Shown here one piece after another: positions 41,717 through 49,877 of a stretch of 64,000 bases of DNA. Location: contig JAHFTW010000001.1 of the NCBI GenBank assembly GCA_023269235.1, forward strand, positions 312,729-376,728. Reading direction: 5' to 3'. Below the pieces are notes generated by a model. It was not told the origin of the DNA, made no database searches, and saw only the letters and a list, made by a program, of their open reading frames with translations. Source of the stretch: Thermoplasmata archaeon. GTDB taxonomy: Archaea > Thermoplasmatota > E2 > JACPAO01 > JAHFTW01. A program made the translations under genes and the position numbers. The stretch's first letter is position 1; each line of letters begins with the position of its first letter.

Positions 41717-41723
41717 GTTTATT
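41717..41723 (+). promoter_or_regulatory. TATA box for PAP2 gene
   Basis: GTTTATT is centred 27 nt before the ATG at 41747, in the 76 bp divergent gap, indicating leaderless transcription. Confidence 0.55.
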
Positions 41724-41746
41724 CCGCGCCGGGCATCGCGAGGACC

Positions 41747-42601
41747 ATGGGGGACACCATCGTCGGCGCCATCCGAACGGTGGCGCTGCTGGTGCTCGTG
41801 GCGCTCCCCCTCACGGCCGGGGCCGCGAATTTGCTGTTCCTGCCGCGCGGCGGTCCTTGGTGGACCCTCGCCCACGCGAAGGCGGTCCTGCGCCGGCACG
41901 GCCTCGCCCTCGTCGCCCTCGTCGCGATGCTCATCCCCGAGAACCTGGAGAGCGCCATCGACCCCTGGGTGACGGAGCGCTTGCCGTGGCGCGACGCGCC
42001 GACGGCGTTCATTCGCGGCTACGAAGACGGCCTGCACCAGGCCATCCAGGCCCTGCCCGGCCGTGAGCTGCTGCAGCCGTTCCTGTCCATCGTGTACCTC
42101 GTCGGGTTCCCCGTCATCATCATCGCCACCACGAGCCTCTCCGTCTGGCGCGACGACGGGATGCGGGCCCGCCGCGCCGCTGGCGCCTACGCGCTCTGTT
42201 TCGCCTTCGCGCTGCCCTTCTACCTGCTCCTGCCCGTCAACGAGGTGTGGTTCGCGCACGACCCCGCCAACCATGGCGCCGTCCAGCAGCTCGCGCTCCA
42301 CTACCCGATTGTGCGGGACAACCTGTACGCCTTCAACGAAGTCAACAACTGCCTGCCGAGCCTCCACACCGCCATCTCGGTCGCCATGGCCCTCGTCGCG
42401 CGCGGCGTCCCCCGCTACGGCCGCTTCGCCGCCGTCCTCGCGTCCCTCATCGTCGCGAGCACGCTCTACCTGGGCATCCACTGGGCGACCGACGTCGTCG
42501 CGGGCCTCCTGCTCGCCGTCGTCGTGGACCGTCTCGTGCGGCGCGCCTGGCCCGACTTGCCGGCCCAAGCGACTCCCGCGACCGTCGCCGTGGAGGCGTG
42601 A
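41747..42601 (+). CDS. PAP2 superfamily (IPC-synthase-like) membrane phosphatase
   Basis: 284 residues from ATG 41747 with about six hydrophobic segments. The C-terminal PAP2 motifs are C-L-P-S-L-H-T (residue ~205) and Y-L-G-I-H-W-A-T-D (residue ~245), giving the catalytic His pair and Asp; the motif 1 Lys/Arg region is degenerate. This pattern (SLHTA, HWATD) is that of the Aur1/inositol-phosphorylceramide-synthase-like and PAP2_3 branch. The stop overlaps the start of the GT4 gene by 4 bp, so lipid headgroup or polyprenyl phosphate processing is coupled to glycosylation. Confidence 0.85.
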   Translation: MGDTIVGAIRTVALLVLVALPLTAGAANLLFLPRGGPWWTLAHAKAVLRRHGLALVALVAMLIPENLESAIDPWVTERLPWRDAPTAFIRGYEDGLHQAIQALPGRELLQPFLSIVYLVGFPVIIIATTSLSVWRDDGMRARRAAGAYALCFAFALPFYLLLPVNEVWFAHDPANHGAVQQLALHYPIVRDNLYAFNEVNNCLPSLHTAISVAMALVARGVPRYGRFAAVLASLIVASTLYLGIHWATDVVAGLLLAVVVDRLVRRAWPDLPAQATPATVAVEA

Positions 42602-43731
42602 CGGTGCGCATCGTCCAGCTCAACCCGTTCTACTTCCCCTACGCGGGCGGCATCGAGCGGCGCATCCGCGCCATCTCCGAGCGGCTCGCCGCGCGCGGCC
42701 ACGAGGTCCACATCGTCACCGCCCAGCAGCCCGGCAGCGTCGCCGGCGTCGTCGAGGAGAACGGCGTGCACGTCCACCGCCTCCCGTCCCGCTTCCCGCT
42801 GCGCCGCTTCTACAACCCGCCGCCGGTCCTCACCCGAGGCGTCCGCGACTATGTGGACGCCCTGCGGCCCGACGTCGTGGACTACCATTTCCGCTGGTCG
42901 CCGTCGTGGAACCGCGCCTTCCGCGCCATGGCCTGCCCCGGCAAGGTCGCCACCATCCACAACACGTACGGCGAGGGCACCGGCCTCCTGGCCGCGGCGA
43001 GCCGGCTCAACGACAAGCTCTACCTGCGCACGTTGCGCCACGCCGTCCGGGTCCTCTGCGTCAGCGACTTCGTGCGCCAGCAGTTCGCCTCGCACGGAGC
43101 CCCGCTCGACAAGATGCGCGTCAGCTACAATGCCGTGGACCTCCCGTCCGCTCCGCCTCAGCCGGTCGCGTCGGCCGTCCCCTACGCGGTCACGGTCTCC
43201 CGGCTGGTCCCGCTCAAGGGCCTTGATGTCCTCGTCGAGGCGTGGCGTCGGGTTCCGGCACCCCTCGACCTGGTGCTCGTGGGCGATGGGCCGGACCGCG
43301 CGCGGCTCGCCAAGCTCGCCAAGCGGCGCGGCGTCGCAAACCGCATCCGGTTCACGGGTTGGGTCTCCGAGACCGAGAAGCACGGTCTCCTCGCGGGCGC
43401 GGTCGCCTACTTGCACCCGTCCCGCTTCGAGGCGTTCGGGCTCAGCATCGTCGAGGCGATGGCAGAGGGCGCGCCCGTCGTCTGCTCCCGCGCCGGGGGC
43501 ATCCCAGAGGCGGTCGGCGACGCCGGCCCGCTTCTCCCGCATGAACCCAAGGCGTGGGCGGAAGCCGTCACGCGCCTGGCCCGTGACCCTGCGGAGGCCC
43601 GCGCGGCCCGCGCGCGCAGCCTGGCGCAGGCGCGTCGCTTCTCCTGGGACGCCATCGCGGACGGGCTCGAAGCGGCCTATGCCGAGGCCTGCCAGGCCGG
43701 CGCCATCTCGCCGCCCATGGCCTCTTCGTAG
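42598..43731 (+). CDS. GT4-family glycosyltransferase (1)
   Basis: 377 residues from GTG 42598 (GTG 42604 also possible). The N-terminal Rossmann half starts VRIVQLNPFYFPYAGGIE, with the GG-I-E motif of GT4. The C-terminal half has VSRLVPLKGLDVLVEAW, LVLVGDGPDRARL and the retaining GT4 motif E-A-F-G-L-S-I-V-E-A-M-A-E-G (EX7E). It transfers a sugar from a nucleotide donor to a lipid or glycan acceptor. It follows the PAP2 gene with a 4 bp overlap. Its 3' end overlaps the convergent GT4 gene by 55 bp. Confidence 0.9.
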   Translation: MTVRIVQLNPFYFPYAGGIERRIRAISERLAARGHEVHIVTAQQPGSVAGVVEENGVHVHRLPSRFPLRRFYNPPPVLTRGVRDYVDALRPDVVDYHFRWSPSWNRAFRAMACPGKVATIHNTYGEGTGLLAAASRLNDKLYLRTLRHAVRVLCVSDFVRQQFASHGAPLDKMRVSYNAVDLPSAPPQPVASAVPYAVTVSRLVPLKGLDVLVEAWRRVPAPLDLVLVGDGPDRARLAKLAKRRGVANRIRFTGWVSETEKHGLLAGAVAYLHPSRFEAFGLSIVEAMAEGAPVVCSRAGGIPEAVGDAGPLLPHEPKAWAEAVTRLARDPAEARAARARSLAQARRFSWDAIADGLEAAYAEACQAGAISPPMASS

Positions 43732-44852
43732 ATGCGCTCGAGCTGGTCGGCGGAGCGCTCCAGGCTGAGCGTCTCGGCGTGCGAGCGGCACCGCGCGCGC
43801 AGGGCGGGCCCGGCGCGGACGGCGCGCACCAGGGCGGTTGCCGCGCCGGCGCGGTCCCACGGCTCGAAAAGGTAGCCGGTCTGGCGGTGGTGCACGAAAT
43901 CGGCGAGGCCGCGCGCGCGCACGGCGGCGACGGGAGTGCCGCACGCCATCGCCTCGACCGCGGTCATGCCCTGCGTCTCGAACTGGCTCGCGGAGGCGAA
44001 GGCGTCCGCGCTCGCGTAGGTGGCGGCGAGCTCCTCGTCGGGGACGAAGCCGAGGAACTGGACGGCGCCCTCGAGGCCGTGCTTGGCGACGGTGCGCTGG
44101 ATGCGCTCCATCTCGGGGCCGCGGCCGCCGATGGCGAGGGTGAGGTCGGGGACCTGGCGGCGCGCCCACGCGAGGGCATCGACGAGGAACGGGAGGTCCT
44201 TCTCGCGGGCGAGGCGGCCGAGGCTCAGCACGACGGGGCCGCCGTTCGGGCTCAGCCGCTCGCGGGCCTCCTTCGTGCGGGCGCCGGGGTGGAAACGCAC
44301 CGTGTCCACGCCGTTCGGATGGACTTGGAGGTTGGGGATCTTGTGGCCGGGGACATGGCGGGCCAGCTCCGACGCGCAGCTTGGGCTCGGGGCGAGCACG
44401 ATGTCGCAGCGGCGGAAGAACGAGCCCGTCTGCCGCCACACGACGGCGCGCGAGATGGCACGCCCGCCCCAGGGGACGACGTAGGGCACCAGGTCGGGGA
44501 TGAACGTGTGGTAGCTCGTGACGACGGGGAGACCGACCTTGTTGGCGGCGCGCAGGCCCCACATGCCGACCAGGAACGGGCTCTGGATGTGCACCAGCTC
44601 GAAGCCCTCCTCCTTGAGGATCTTGGCCGTGTCATGCTCCTTCTCCCGGAGGCTCATGTGGAAGTCGGGGTAGCCCCAGAACGGGCGGCCCTTGTAGCGC
44701 GTGACGTCGGCGCTGCGCTCAGAGACGGGGCCGGGGCAGAACACGTGGAAGGTGTGGCCGCGCTGCTCCAGGGAACCGATGATGTTCCGGACGCTCGTCG
44801 TCAAGCCGTCGATGCGGGGGAACCAACTGTCGGTGAAGATGGCGACCCGCAT
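43677..44852 (-). CDS. GT4-family glycosyltransferase (2), diacylglycerol-glucosyltransferase-like
   Basis: 391 residues from ATG 44852. The N-terminus MRVAIFTDSWFPRIDGLTTSV and later YHTFIPDLVPYV, LSLGRLAREKDLPFLVDAL, QFETQGMTAVEAMACGTP (EX7E-type) match GT4 enzymes such as 1,2-diacylglycerol 3-glucosyltransferase and the mannosyl PIM type. It probably glycosylates a membrane lipid or a surface glycan. It converges with GT4 (1), overlapping it by 55 bp. Confidence 0.9.
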   Translation of the reverse strand: MRVAIFTDSWFPRIDGLTTSVRNIIGSLEQRGHTFHVFCPGPVSERSADVTRYKGRPFWGYPDFHMSLREKEHDTAKILKEEGFELVHIQSPFLVGMWGLRAANKVGLPVVTSYHTFIPDLVPYVVPWGGRAISRAVVWRQTGSFFRRCDIVLAPSPSCASELARHVPGHKIPNLQVHPNGVDTVRFHPGARTKEARERLSPNGGPVVLSLGRLAREKDLPFLVDALAWARRQVPDLTLAIGGRGPEMERIQRTVAKHGLEGAVQFLGFVPDEELAATYASADAFASASQFETQGMTAVEAMACGTPVAAVRARGLADFVHHRQTGYLFEPWDRAGAATALVRAVRAGPALRARCRSHAETLSLERSADQLERIYEEAMGGEMAPAWQASA

Positions 44853-45007
44853 GGCTCCAACGACCCACCGGACTCCCCCACTTCAGGCTTCTCAGGCGGC
44901 CAAAACGGCCTTTTCCAGGGTTTATGGGCCCGTTGGTGAGAGTGCTTGATTGACAGGTCCGCTCCTCCTGGGGCAACCCTTAGAACCCGGGCGGCGTCGG
45001 CGCGAGC

Positions 45008-45310
45008 GTGAACGGGAAGATGGTGGGCTGGGGGCTGTCGTTCTGGCTGCTCGCCGTCGTCATCGCCTTCGTGCCGGGCGCCCTCTCCGCCGGTGGGGGG
45101 CCCCGCATCGCCTTCGTCACGCTCCTTGCCCTGTTCGGCCTCATCCTCGTGGGCTCCGCCCTCGTCGGCCCTTGGATGCTCCGCCGCAGCGCGAAGGCCT
45201 CCGGCACAGGCGTCTGCCCCGTCGGCGCCCGCTGCACATGCGGCGCATGGAATTGGAAGCCGCGCCGCGCCTGCTCGGAATGCGGCCTGAAGACCGCCTA
45301 CACCCTGTAG
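45008..45310 (+). CDS. Small membrane protein with C-terminal zinc-ribbon cysteines
   Basis: 100 residues from GTG 45008. Two hydrophobic segments (~8-25 and ~35-58) are followed by a cytoplasmic tail with C-x6-C-x-C (CPVGARCTC) and C-x2-C (CSECG), a compact zinc ribbon. Function unknown. The TAG stop occupies 45308-45310 and the convergent tRNA-Met begins at 45311, so there is no spacer between them. Confidence 0.65.
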   Translation: MNGKMVGWGLSFWLLAVVIAFVPGALSAGGGPRIAFVTLLALFGLILVGSALVGPWMLRRSAKASGTGVCPVGARCTCGAWNWKPRRACSECGLKTAYTL

Positions 45311-45385
45311 TGGGACCTGCTGGATTCGAACCAGCGACCAACTGGTTATGAGCCGGCTGCTCTGACCAGGCTGAGCTAAGGTCCC
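45311..45385 (-). tRNA. tRNA-Met (elongator, anticodon CAT)
   Basis: 75 nt on the minus strand. The acceptor stem GGGACCT pairs with AGGTCCC, with A as discriminator. The anticodon loop CTCATAA gives CAT, and the T-arm is GCTGG-TTCGAAT-CCAGC. The anticodon stem GCCGG/CCAGT has one C-A mismatch and a terminal G-T. The initiator-type G-C run is absent, so it is an elongator. Confidence 0.9.
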
Positions 45386-45502
45386 GCACCGAAACCGACG
45401 GCTGTCTTTCTGAAAAGGCTTTCAGGAGACCCAGAGTCGCGCCGCCAGCAGCCGGGCCTAGCAGCCCGGCGCAAACCCCGAGGGCACCCGCCTTCGGCCA
45501 AC

Positions 45503-45575
45503 GCTCCGTTAGTCTAGTGGCCAAGGATTTAGGCCTTTCAAGCCTGCGGCACGGGTTCGAATCCCGTACGGAGCA
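45503..45575 (+). tRNA. tRNA-Glu (anticodon TTC)
   Basis: 73 nt. The acceptor stem GCTCCGT pairs with ACGGAGC, with A as discriminator. The anticodon arm TAGGC-CTTTCAA-GCCTG gives anticodon TTC. The T-arm is ACGGG-TTCGAAT-CCCGT. AGTCGCGC at 45435-45442 upstream recalls the tRNA promoter word but lacks the AAATA box at the right spacing. A short TTTTT at 45599-45605 may terminate the transcript. Confidence 0.95.
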
Positions 45576-45622
45576 CTTCGCGCAACGCAAGCGGCAAGCG
45601 TTTTTCCTAGCGGGAGGGTAGA

Positions 45623-46318
45623 GTGAACGTGGAAAACGCCTTGGAACGGTGGTGGGCCCTCGTCGAGCGGATGCGGGCAAGCAAGCCGCTGTTCTGGCTC
45701 ATGCTCTTGCCGAACCTGGCTGGAATCGTGGGCGGCTACTACTATTACTGGGACGTCGGCCAGTTCACCAACCCGGCGCGCCCCGAGTACGCGCGGGCCC
45801 TCGCCTGGTGGCCGTTCATCCCCGACAGCCCCAACGCGGTCCTGCTCTGCGTCATCGCCCTCGCGGCCTTCACGTTCTGGGGCAAGCGCAGCCGCCTCTT
45901 CGACGGCATCGCGTTCACGGCCATGCTCTACGTCGGCGTCTGGACGACGTTCCTGTTCCTCGCCTACCCGGAGCAACTAGGAACCTTCCACTGGGGTGGA
46001 ACAAACAACTTGCTCTTTGTCAGCCACATGGGCATGCCCCTGGAGGCCCTACTGCTCGTCCCCGCGCTGCGGAAGGACAAGACGCCGCTCTGGGTCGGGG
46101 GCGCCGTCGTCGGATGGAACCTGCTGAACTTGTGGTTGGATTACGGTCCAGTGCACCTGCACCCCGCGCCGTTCCTGCACGACCAAGCCAACCTGCCCCC
46201 GATGACCTCGGCGAGCGATGCGCTGCTGCACACCGGAAGCCTATGGATCATGGCTGCCGTATGCGGCGGATACCTCTGGGTCTCGGCGCGCGCCAGAATG
46301 CGCAATCGTCCCAATTAG
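45623..46318 (+). CDS. DUF1405-family membrane protein
   Basis: 231 residues from GTG 45623, which has a strong GGGAGGG ribosome binding site at 45611-45617. There are about six membrane segments. The pattern WLMLLPNLAGIVGGYYYYWDVGQF..WWPFIPDSPNAVLLCVIALAAF is like DUF1405/YpjA proteins (membrane proteins of unknown function found in Firmicutes and haloarchaea). Histidine-rich external segments (YGPVHLHPAPFLHD) may bind metal. It converges on the AT-rich NTPase gene; an inverted repeat in between may terminate both. Confidence 0.8.
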   Translation: MNVENALERWWALVERMRASKPLFWLMLLPNLAGIVGGYYYYWDVGQFTNPARPEYARALAWWPFIPDSPNAVLLCVIALAAFTFWGKRSRLFDGIAFTAMLYVGVWTTFLFLAYPEQLGTFHWGGTNNLLFVSHMGMPLEALLLVPALRKDKTPLWVGGAVVGWNLLNLWLDYGPVHLHPAPFLHDQANLPPMTSASDALLHTGSLWIMAAVCGGYLWVSARARMRNRPN

Positions 46319-46362
46319 GCGTAAGAATTTGTCTAGGATTTCTTTCTGAATTGGGTTACGCC
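46318..46362. terminator. Bidirectional hairpin between convergent genes
   Basis: GGCGTAA (46318-46324) and TTACGCC (46356-46362) form a perfect 7 bp inverted repeat around a T-rich loop. It spans the gap between the DUF1405 stop and the large NTPase stop and marks the GC-to-AT switch. Confidence 0.5.
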
Positions 46363-46370
46363 AGGACGCA

Positions 46371-49300
46371 TTACGCGATATCTCGCGAGGCTTCTGGACC
46401 GGGCGCCAGGCCCACTGGCTCCGCATCTGGAATTCCAAGGCGGCGGGATCTTAGTTCTGCAAGTCGTCGGGTCCCTTTTTCCGTCAATGAGAGCGCAATC
46501 GAGAGCGGCTCAAAATCTGTCTGGATAGTGATCAAATCTTTTCCAACGCAGCCCCGAAGAATTCCAATTGTTTCTTCTGGGCGCGCATGGACGGCTTCCG
46601 TAAGCGCACTCAAGGGCGGAAGTCGAATTTCGCCAGAAGCAAGCAGTTCCAGGATTTCGTGTACATGATGTTCAACATCCAACGCACTCACGCGATGAGT
46701 TACGAAGCCGGATTGCGCGGATCCAAAGCGAATTTCTGCAGTCAGATCGGACGCTCGGCGCACAATGAACTCAGGATCTATTAGCAAACGAAGCGCGGCT
46801 TCGTTCATCAATTCAAGGAACACTGGAGCCATTCGAAGCGCCTCCCCGATTTCGTTGGCTTTTTCGCGGAAGAAGCTGGGCCGGTCATTGTGAGCCGCCC
46901 GATCGCCGAGCGAAAACGCCAACGCGAAACTATCGCGCAATCGCTGTCTTTCAGGTGAGGCCTTTGAGTCTTTGAAAAGCCAATTTCCAATTGCACCATC
47001 GAATACGAGTTCCGTATACTCGCTCCTAGACAACAGGAAAAAGTAGTTGTCTTCGGGTTGCCGCCTTGCGCGTACATGCCCTCTCGGTTTCGCAACTTTT
47101 TCCTTGGTTTTCGGGCTAGTCAAGAATCTCGTTGCTTCGTGGCCAGCCATGCAACGGACAATCGGATACACTGTGTCCCGAACCTTGGCTTCCAGAATAC
47201 CACACAACTCGTCGACGGAGTCTTGGTATTGGTGGGAAATGAATTCTATTCGCGCCGCGTGTAGTTGTCCCCGATCGCCGGCGCTTAGCTTCTTCTGGCT
47301 CAATCTGCACACGGCCTCACCTTGAACCAACTCGGACAATAGTTGGCTCAAGTCTGCAAGGTGTTGAGAATGCTGGAAAAGGACACCATAGCGGGAACCC
47401 AGGTCCTCGGGTAAGGGCTGCATTCGATTCGCAAATTGCAGCATGGACTCGGCATTTTCTGGTGCGTACCAGTGGTTGGGGAACCGTTTCGCGGCGGCTT
47501 CATACGCGGGCAATTCCTGGCCATCCGCGAGCTCCAAGGCGCGCATAAGGTCCGTTGTTGAGCGGCGAATCAAGTTCAGAATCTTTGCAGGGTCCGCAAG
47601 AGAATGGGGCTCAAGCCAGGCTTCCAGTTGTGTAAGAGTCTTGGCTGTGGAGTCCAGAAGAGTTGAAACTTCCGACCAGGAGGATCGCCAAGAGGCGGCC
47701 TGTGTGGCCAATCGAATACAAAGCGTTCCGTAAATGGATTCGGCGACAGCCGCCGCTGTACTCTGCGGTGTAGTAAACAGCGCCTCAAGAGCGACACTCG
47801 GTTCAATGCGATGCTGGCTACGAAGGCCTTCCAATAGACCCACGACAGGTTCGGATAGATGCCATGAGAGCTCTTTTGATTTTGAGTCCCGCCGGGCCAC
47901 GATGAAGCCCTCGCTTCGAAGCAGGTAAAATGCTCCCGTGTTAGTCCTGAAGAGTTCGTTTCTCTCCGTCATTCCCCGGCCTTCGTAAATTGCAGGCAGA
48001 ATTGCTCGCAGAGCATTTCGGAATGCCTCACTGTGCAGCAGGGGGTTAGCGAGATTCTCGTATCCCTCGGCAAGCGGAGACGCCTTCGCGAGAGTCTGCA
48101 CCCGCTGGATAGTTTCATGATGTAGCGCGAGTGAAAGGCCGACCTCCGCATATGAGCGCGTGGTAAATCTGTCGCGTACGTGGTCCAGAAAATCACGAAA
48201 GGTCGAAGGCCGCATCAGACGTTTGTTTAGGACTCGAAAGGCCTGGGCCAAGGGCTCACGGATGATTGGAGGTGCAGTTCGCCCGGTCGGCATGAAAGAA
48301 TGGATTCGCCGAATCACAGCCTCAACAGCTTGGTCTTCAGCCAACGGTGGAATGCGATCAATCCGGTAGAAACTGCCGGAAAGGACGGGGTTAAGTTCCA
48401 AATCTCGCTCCCAATGCATTGCACCCGCGATCAAGAGTCCGGATGAAACACCCTCTGCGGTAAGGCGCTCTTGGATGCTTTGAAGGTGCCCCATGAATTC
48501 TAGACTTTGACGATGATAGCTTGGCCCCTTGTGTAGGCCGTCCAACAGAATAAGGAAACCCTGGCAACCGGATCTCCGTGCAACTTCTGCCATCCACTCG
48601 CACATATCCCCAATTTCATCGGGCCCCGCAGTTCTGCTGAGCAAGAATGCATGCAATTCAGAGCTATACACTCGCGAAAGTTGGGTCTTCACCTGGCTAA
48701 TCAATTGGTGTACCATTCTTGCAACGCTTGCTTCGGGGATAACTACGACGCTAATGGGTACAATTTTGGCCTTGGCAACACGGTGGCCAATCATTTGGAA
48801 TAGAGTCGTTTTTCCCGAACCAAATTCGCCCAGAACCACCAACGATTTTCCCAAGAATTGCGTCGGCGATTGCTCCAATTTCATAAGAAACTGTTGGATG
48901 AACGGAGTTTGGACCACGACGTTTTCATATTTTGTAACTGGAATCCCAGTCAATCCCATGTTAGACGGGAATGGATCCATTTCTAGTCCAAGCTCTCGCC
49001 ACCAAATTGCAGAGACGTTTTCCTGTGAGGGCGTAGCTTGCGCTCCAATCATTTCGTCCAGCTTGGCGCTTGGCGGAATAGAATCCAGTATTGACTTGTT
49101 TAGCGCCAGTTCTTGGCGCTCATCGTCAAGTTTTGTGCGAAGTTCCGCCAATGACTTTCGTTCGGCTTCAAGTTTTTCTGCTAGCTCGACCTCGGCTCTA
49201 CCGCGAAACGCTGCTTCAATCTCTTCAATATAGTCCAGTTGATGCAGCTTGCGGACATCATCAGGGCGAAGAACGGATTGTTCTCCAAGACCGCCCGCAG

Positions 49301-49586
49301 CGACCAACAATTGGATAGCACCGTCGGTCAATTCTTCGCGAACGATTGGGATCGCTTTCAGAATTTCAATTTTTTCTTCAGATGTTGCAGACCGACGCGC
49401 TCTAATCACGTCTTTTGCAATTGATAGCGCAACTTCGCTGCCTGAGAATCGATTTCCAGCTGAGAGATGGTTGCGTTCAAAAAAAGTGCGCCTCAGCACC
49501 TTAACGGCTTCGCGAGAAGCCCTCAAATCAGAAAGCGCGGCCAGATTCTCTCGAACGAAACGGGCAAGTGCCTGTTCCTTGTCCAC
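46371..49586 (-). CDS. Large P-loop NTPase with HEPN-like C-terminal region, AT-rich island gene
   Basis: 1071 residues from GTG 49586. Residues ~1-195 are helical with a charged coiled-coil (about 125-165). An ORC/STAND-type P-loop domain follows (~200-480): Walker A GEFGSGKT (253-260), Walker B FLILLDG (344-350), a sensor-like LLIAGAMHW (384-392) and a lid-like IDRIPPLAEDQAVEAVIRR (409-427). Residues ~510-590 look like a winged helix. Residues ~775-935 are helical with an EFISHQYQDSVDELCGILE segment and a GDRAAHND motif (894-901) resembling HEPN RNxxAH, though the Arg is Gly. A second wHTH-like part (~980-1050) ends the protein. Base composition is near 50% GC against ~70% in neighbours, so it was probably acquired. 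It is likely an antiviral or stress-type NTPase; no partner gene is seen. Confidence 0.75.
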   Translation of the reverse strand: MDKEQALARFVRENLAALSDLRASREAVKVLRRTFFERNHLSAGNRFSGSEVALSIAKDVIRARRSATSEEKIEILKAIPIVREELTDGAIQLLVAAGGLGEQSVLRPDDVRKLHQLDYIEEIEAAFRGRAEVELAEKLEAERKSLAELRTKLDDERQELALNKSILDSIPPSAKLDEMIGAQATPSQENVSAIWWRELGLEMDPFPSNMGLTGIPVTKYENVVVQTPFIQQFLMKLEQSPTQFLGKSLVVLGEFGSGKTTLFQMIGHRVAKAKIVPISVVVIPEASVARMVHQLISQVKTQLSRVYSSELHAFLLSRTAGPDEIGDMCEWMAEVARRSGCQGFLILLDGLHKGPSYHRQSLEFMGHLQSIQERLTAEGVSSGLLIAGAMHWERDLELNPVLSGSFYRIDRIPPLAEDQAVEAVIRRIHSFMPTGRTAPPIIREPLAQAFRVLNKRLMRPSTFRDFLDHVRDRFTTRSYAEVGLSLALHHETIQRVQTLAKASPLAEGYENLANPLLHSEAFRNALRAILPAIYEGRGMTERNELFRTNTGAFYLLRSEGFIVARRDSKSKELSWHLSEPVVGLLEGLRSQHRIEPSVALEALFTTPQSTAAAVAESIYGTLCIRLATQAASWRSSWSEVSTLLDSTAKTLTQLEAWLEPHSLADPAKILNLIRRSTTDLMRALELADGQELPAYEAAAKRFPNHWYAPENAESMLQFANRMQPLPEDLGSRYGVLFQHSQHLADLSQLLSELVQGEAVCRLSQKKLSAGDRGQLHAARIEFISHQYQDSVDELCGILEAKVRDTVYPIVRCMAGHEATRFLTSPKTKEKVAKPRGHVRARRQPEDNYFFLLSRSEYTELVFDGAIGNWLFKDSKASPERQRLRDSFALAFSLGDRAAHNDRPSFFREKANEIGEALRMAPVFLELMNEAALRLLIDPEFIVRRASDLTAEIRFGSAQSGFVTHRVSALDVEHHVHEILELLASGEIRLPPLSALTEAVHARPEETIGILRGCVGKDLITIQTDFEPLSIALSLTEKGTRRLAELRSRRLGIPDAEPVGLAPGPEASRDIA

Positions 49587-49877
49587 AACTGCCTAAGCAA
49601 CGACGGGTTGAAGTGTATTGCCTGACCGGCATCGCTTCCGAACCCCGGCGACCAGTTTATTGCGTCAAAAAACTGGCCGGAGCGCGGGGGTCGCAGCACG
49701 ACCCAGCACCGTCTCGCTCGTCTCAATCATGGTGGCTTGGTCTCGATCCGGCTCCAGGGGCGTTTGAAGTTCTACGCGGTCCGCGCCGTCGTAGGCGCCA
49801 AATCCCCTCTGTTAGGCCTCCAGGTCCAGCCGCTTCACCATACACCTTAAGTAGAAAGGATGACGGCTATCCTGGTG
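49587..49877. other. Gap between NTPase and winged-helix gene
   Basis: About 290 bp without a convincing gene. GC rises back to the genome level within it. It has an inverted repeat CCAGTTT-AAACTGG (49652-49676) with an AATAAA on the minus strand, possibly the NTPase promoter region. No direct repeat flanking the AT-rich gene was seen. Confidence 0.45.

Noticed and set aside
46371..49586. BREX BrxC/PglY-type ATPase or Cdc6/Orc replication initiator
   Set aside because: The P-loop is alike in style, but size, order of domains and absence of other BREX genes do not fit. Orc/Cdc6 is ~400 residues.
49587..49877. An integrative element with att repeats around the AT-rich gene
   Set aside because: No copy of the tRNA-Glu 3' end or other direct repeat was found on the far side, and no integrase is in the window.
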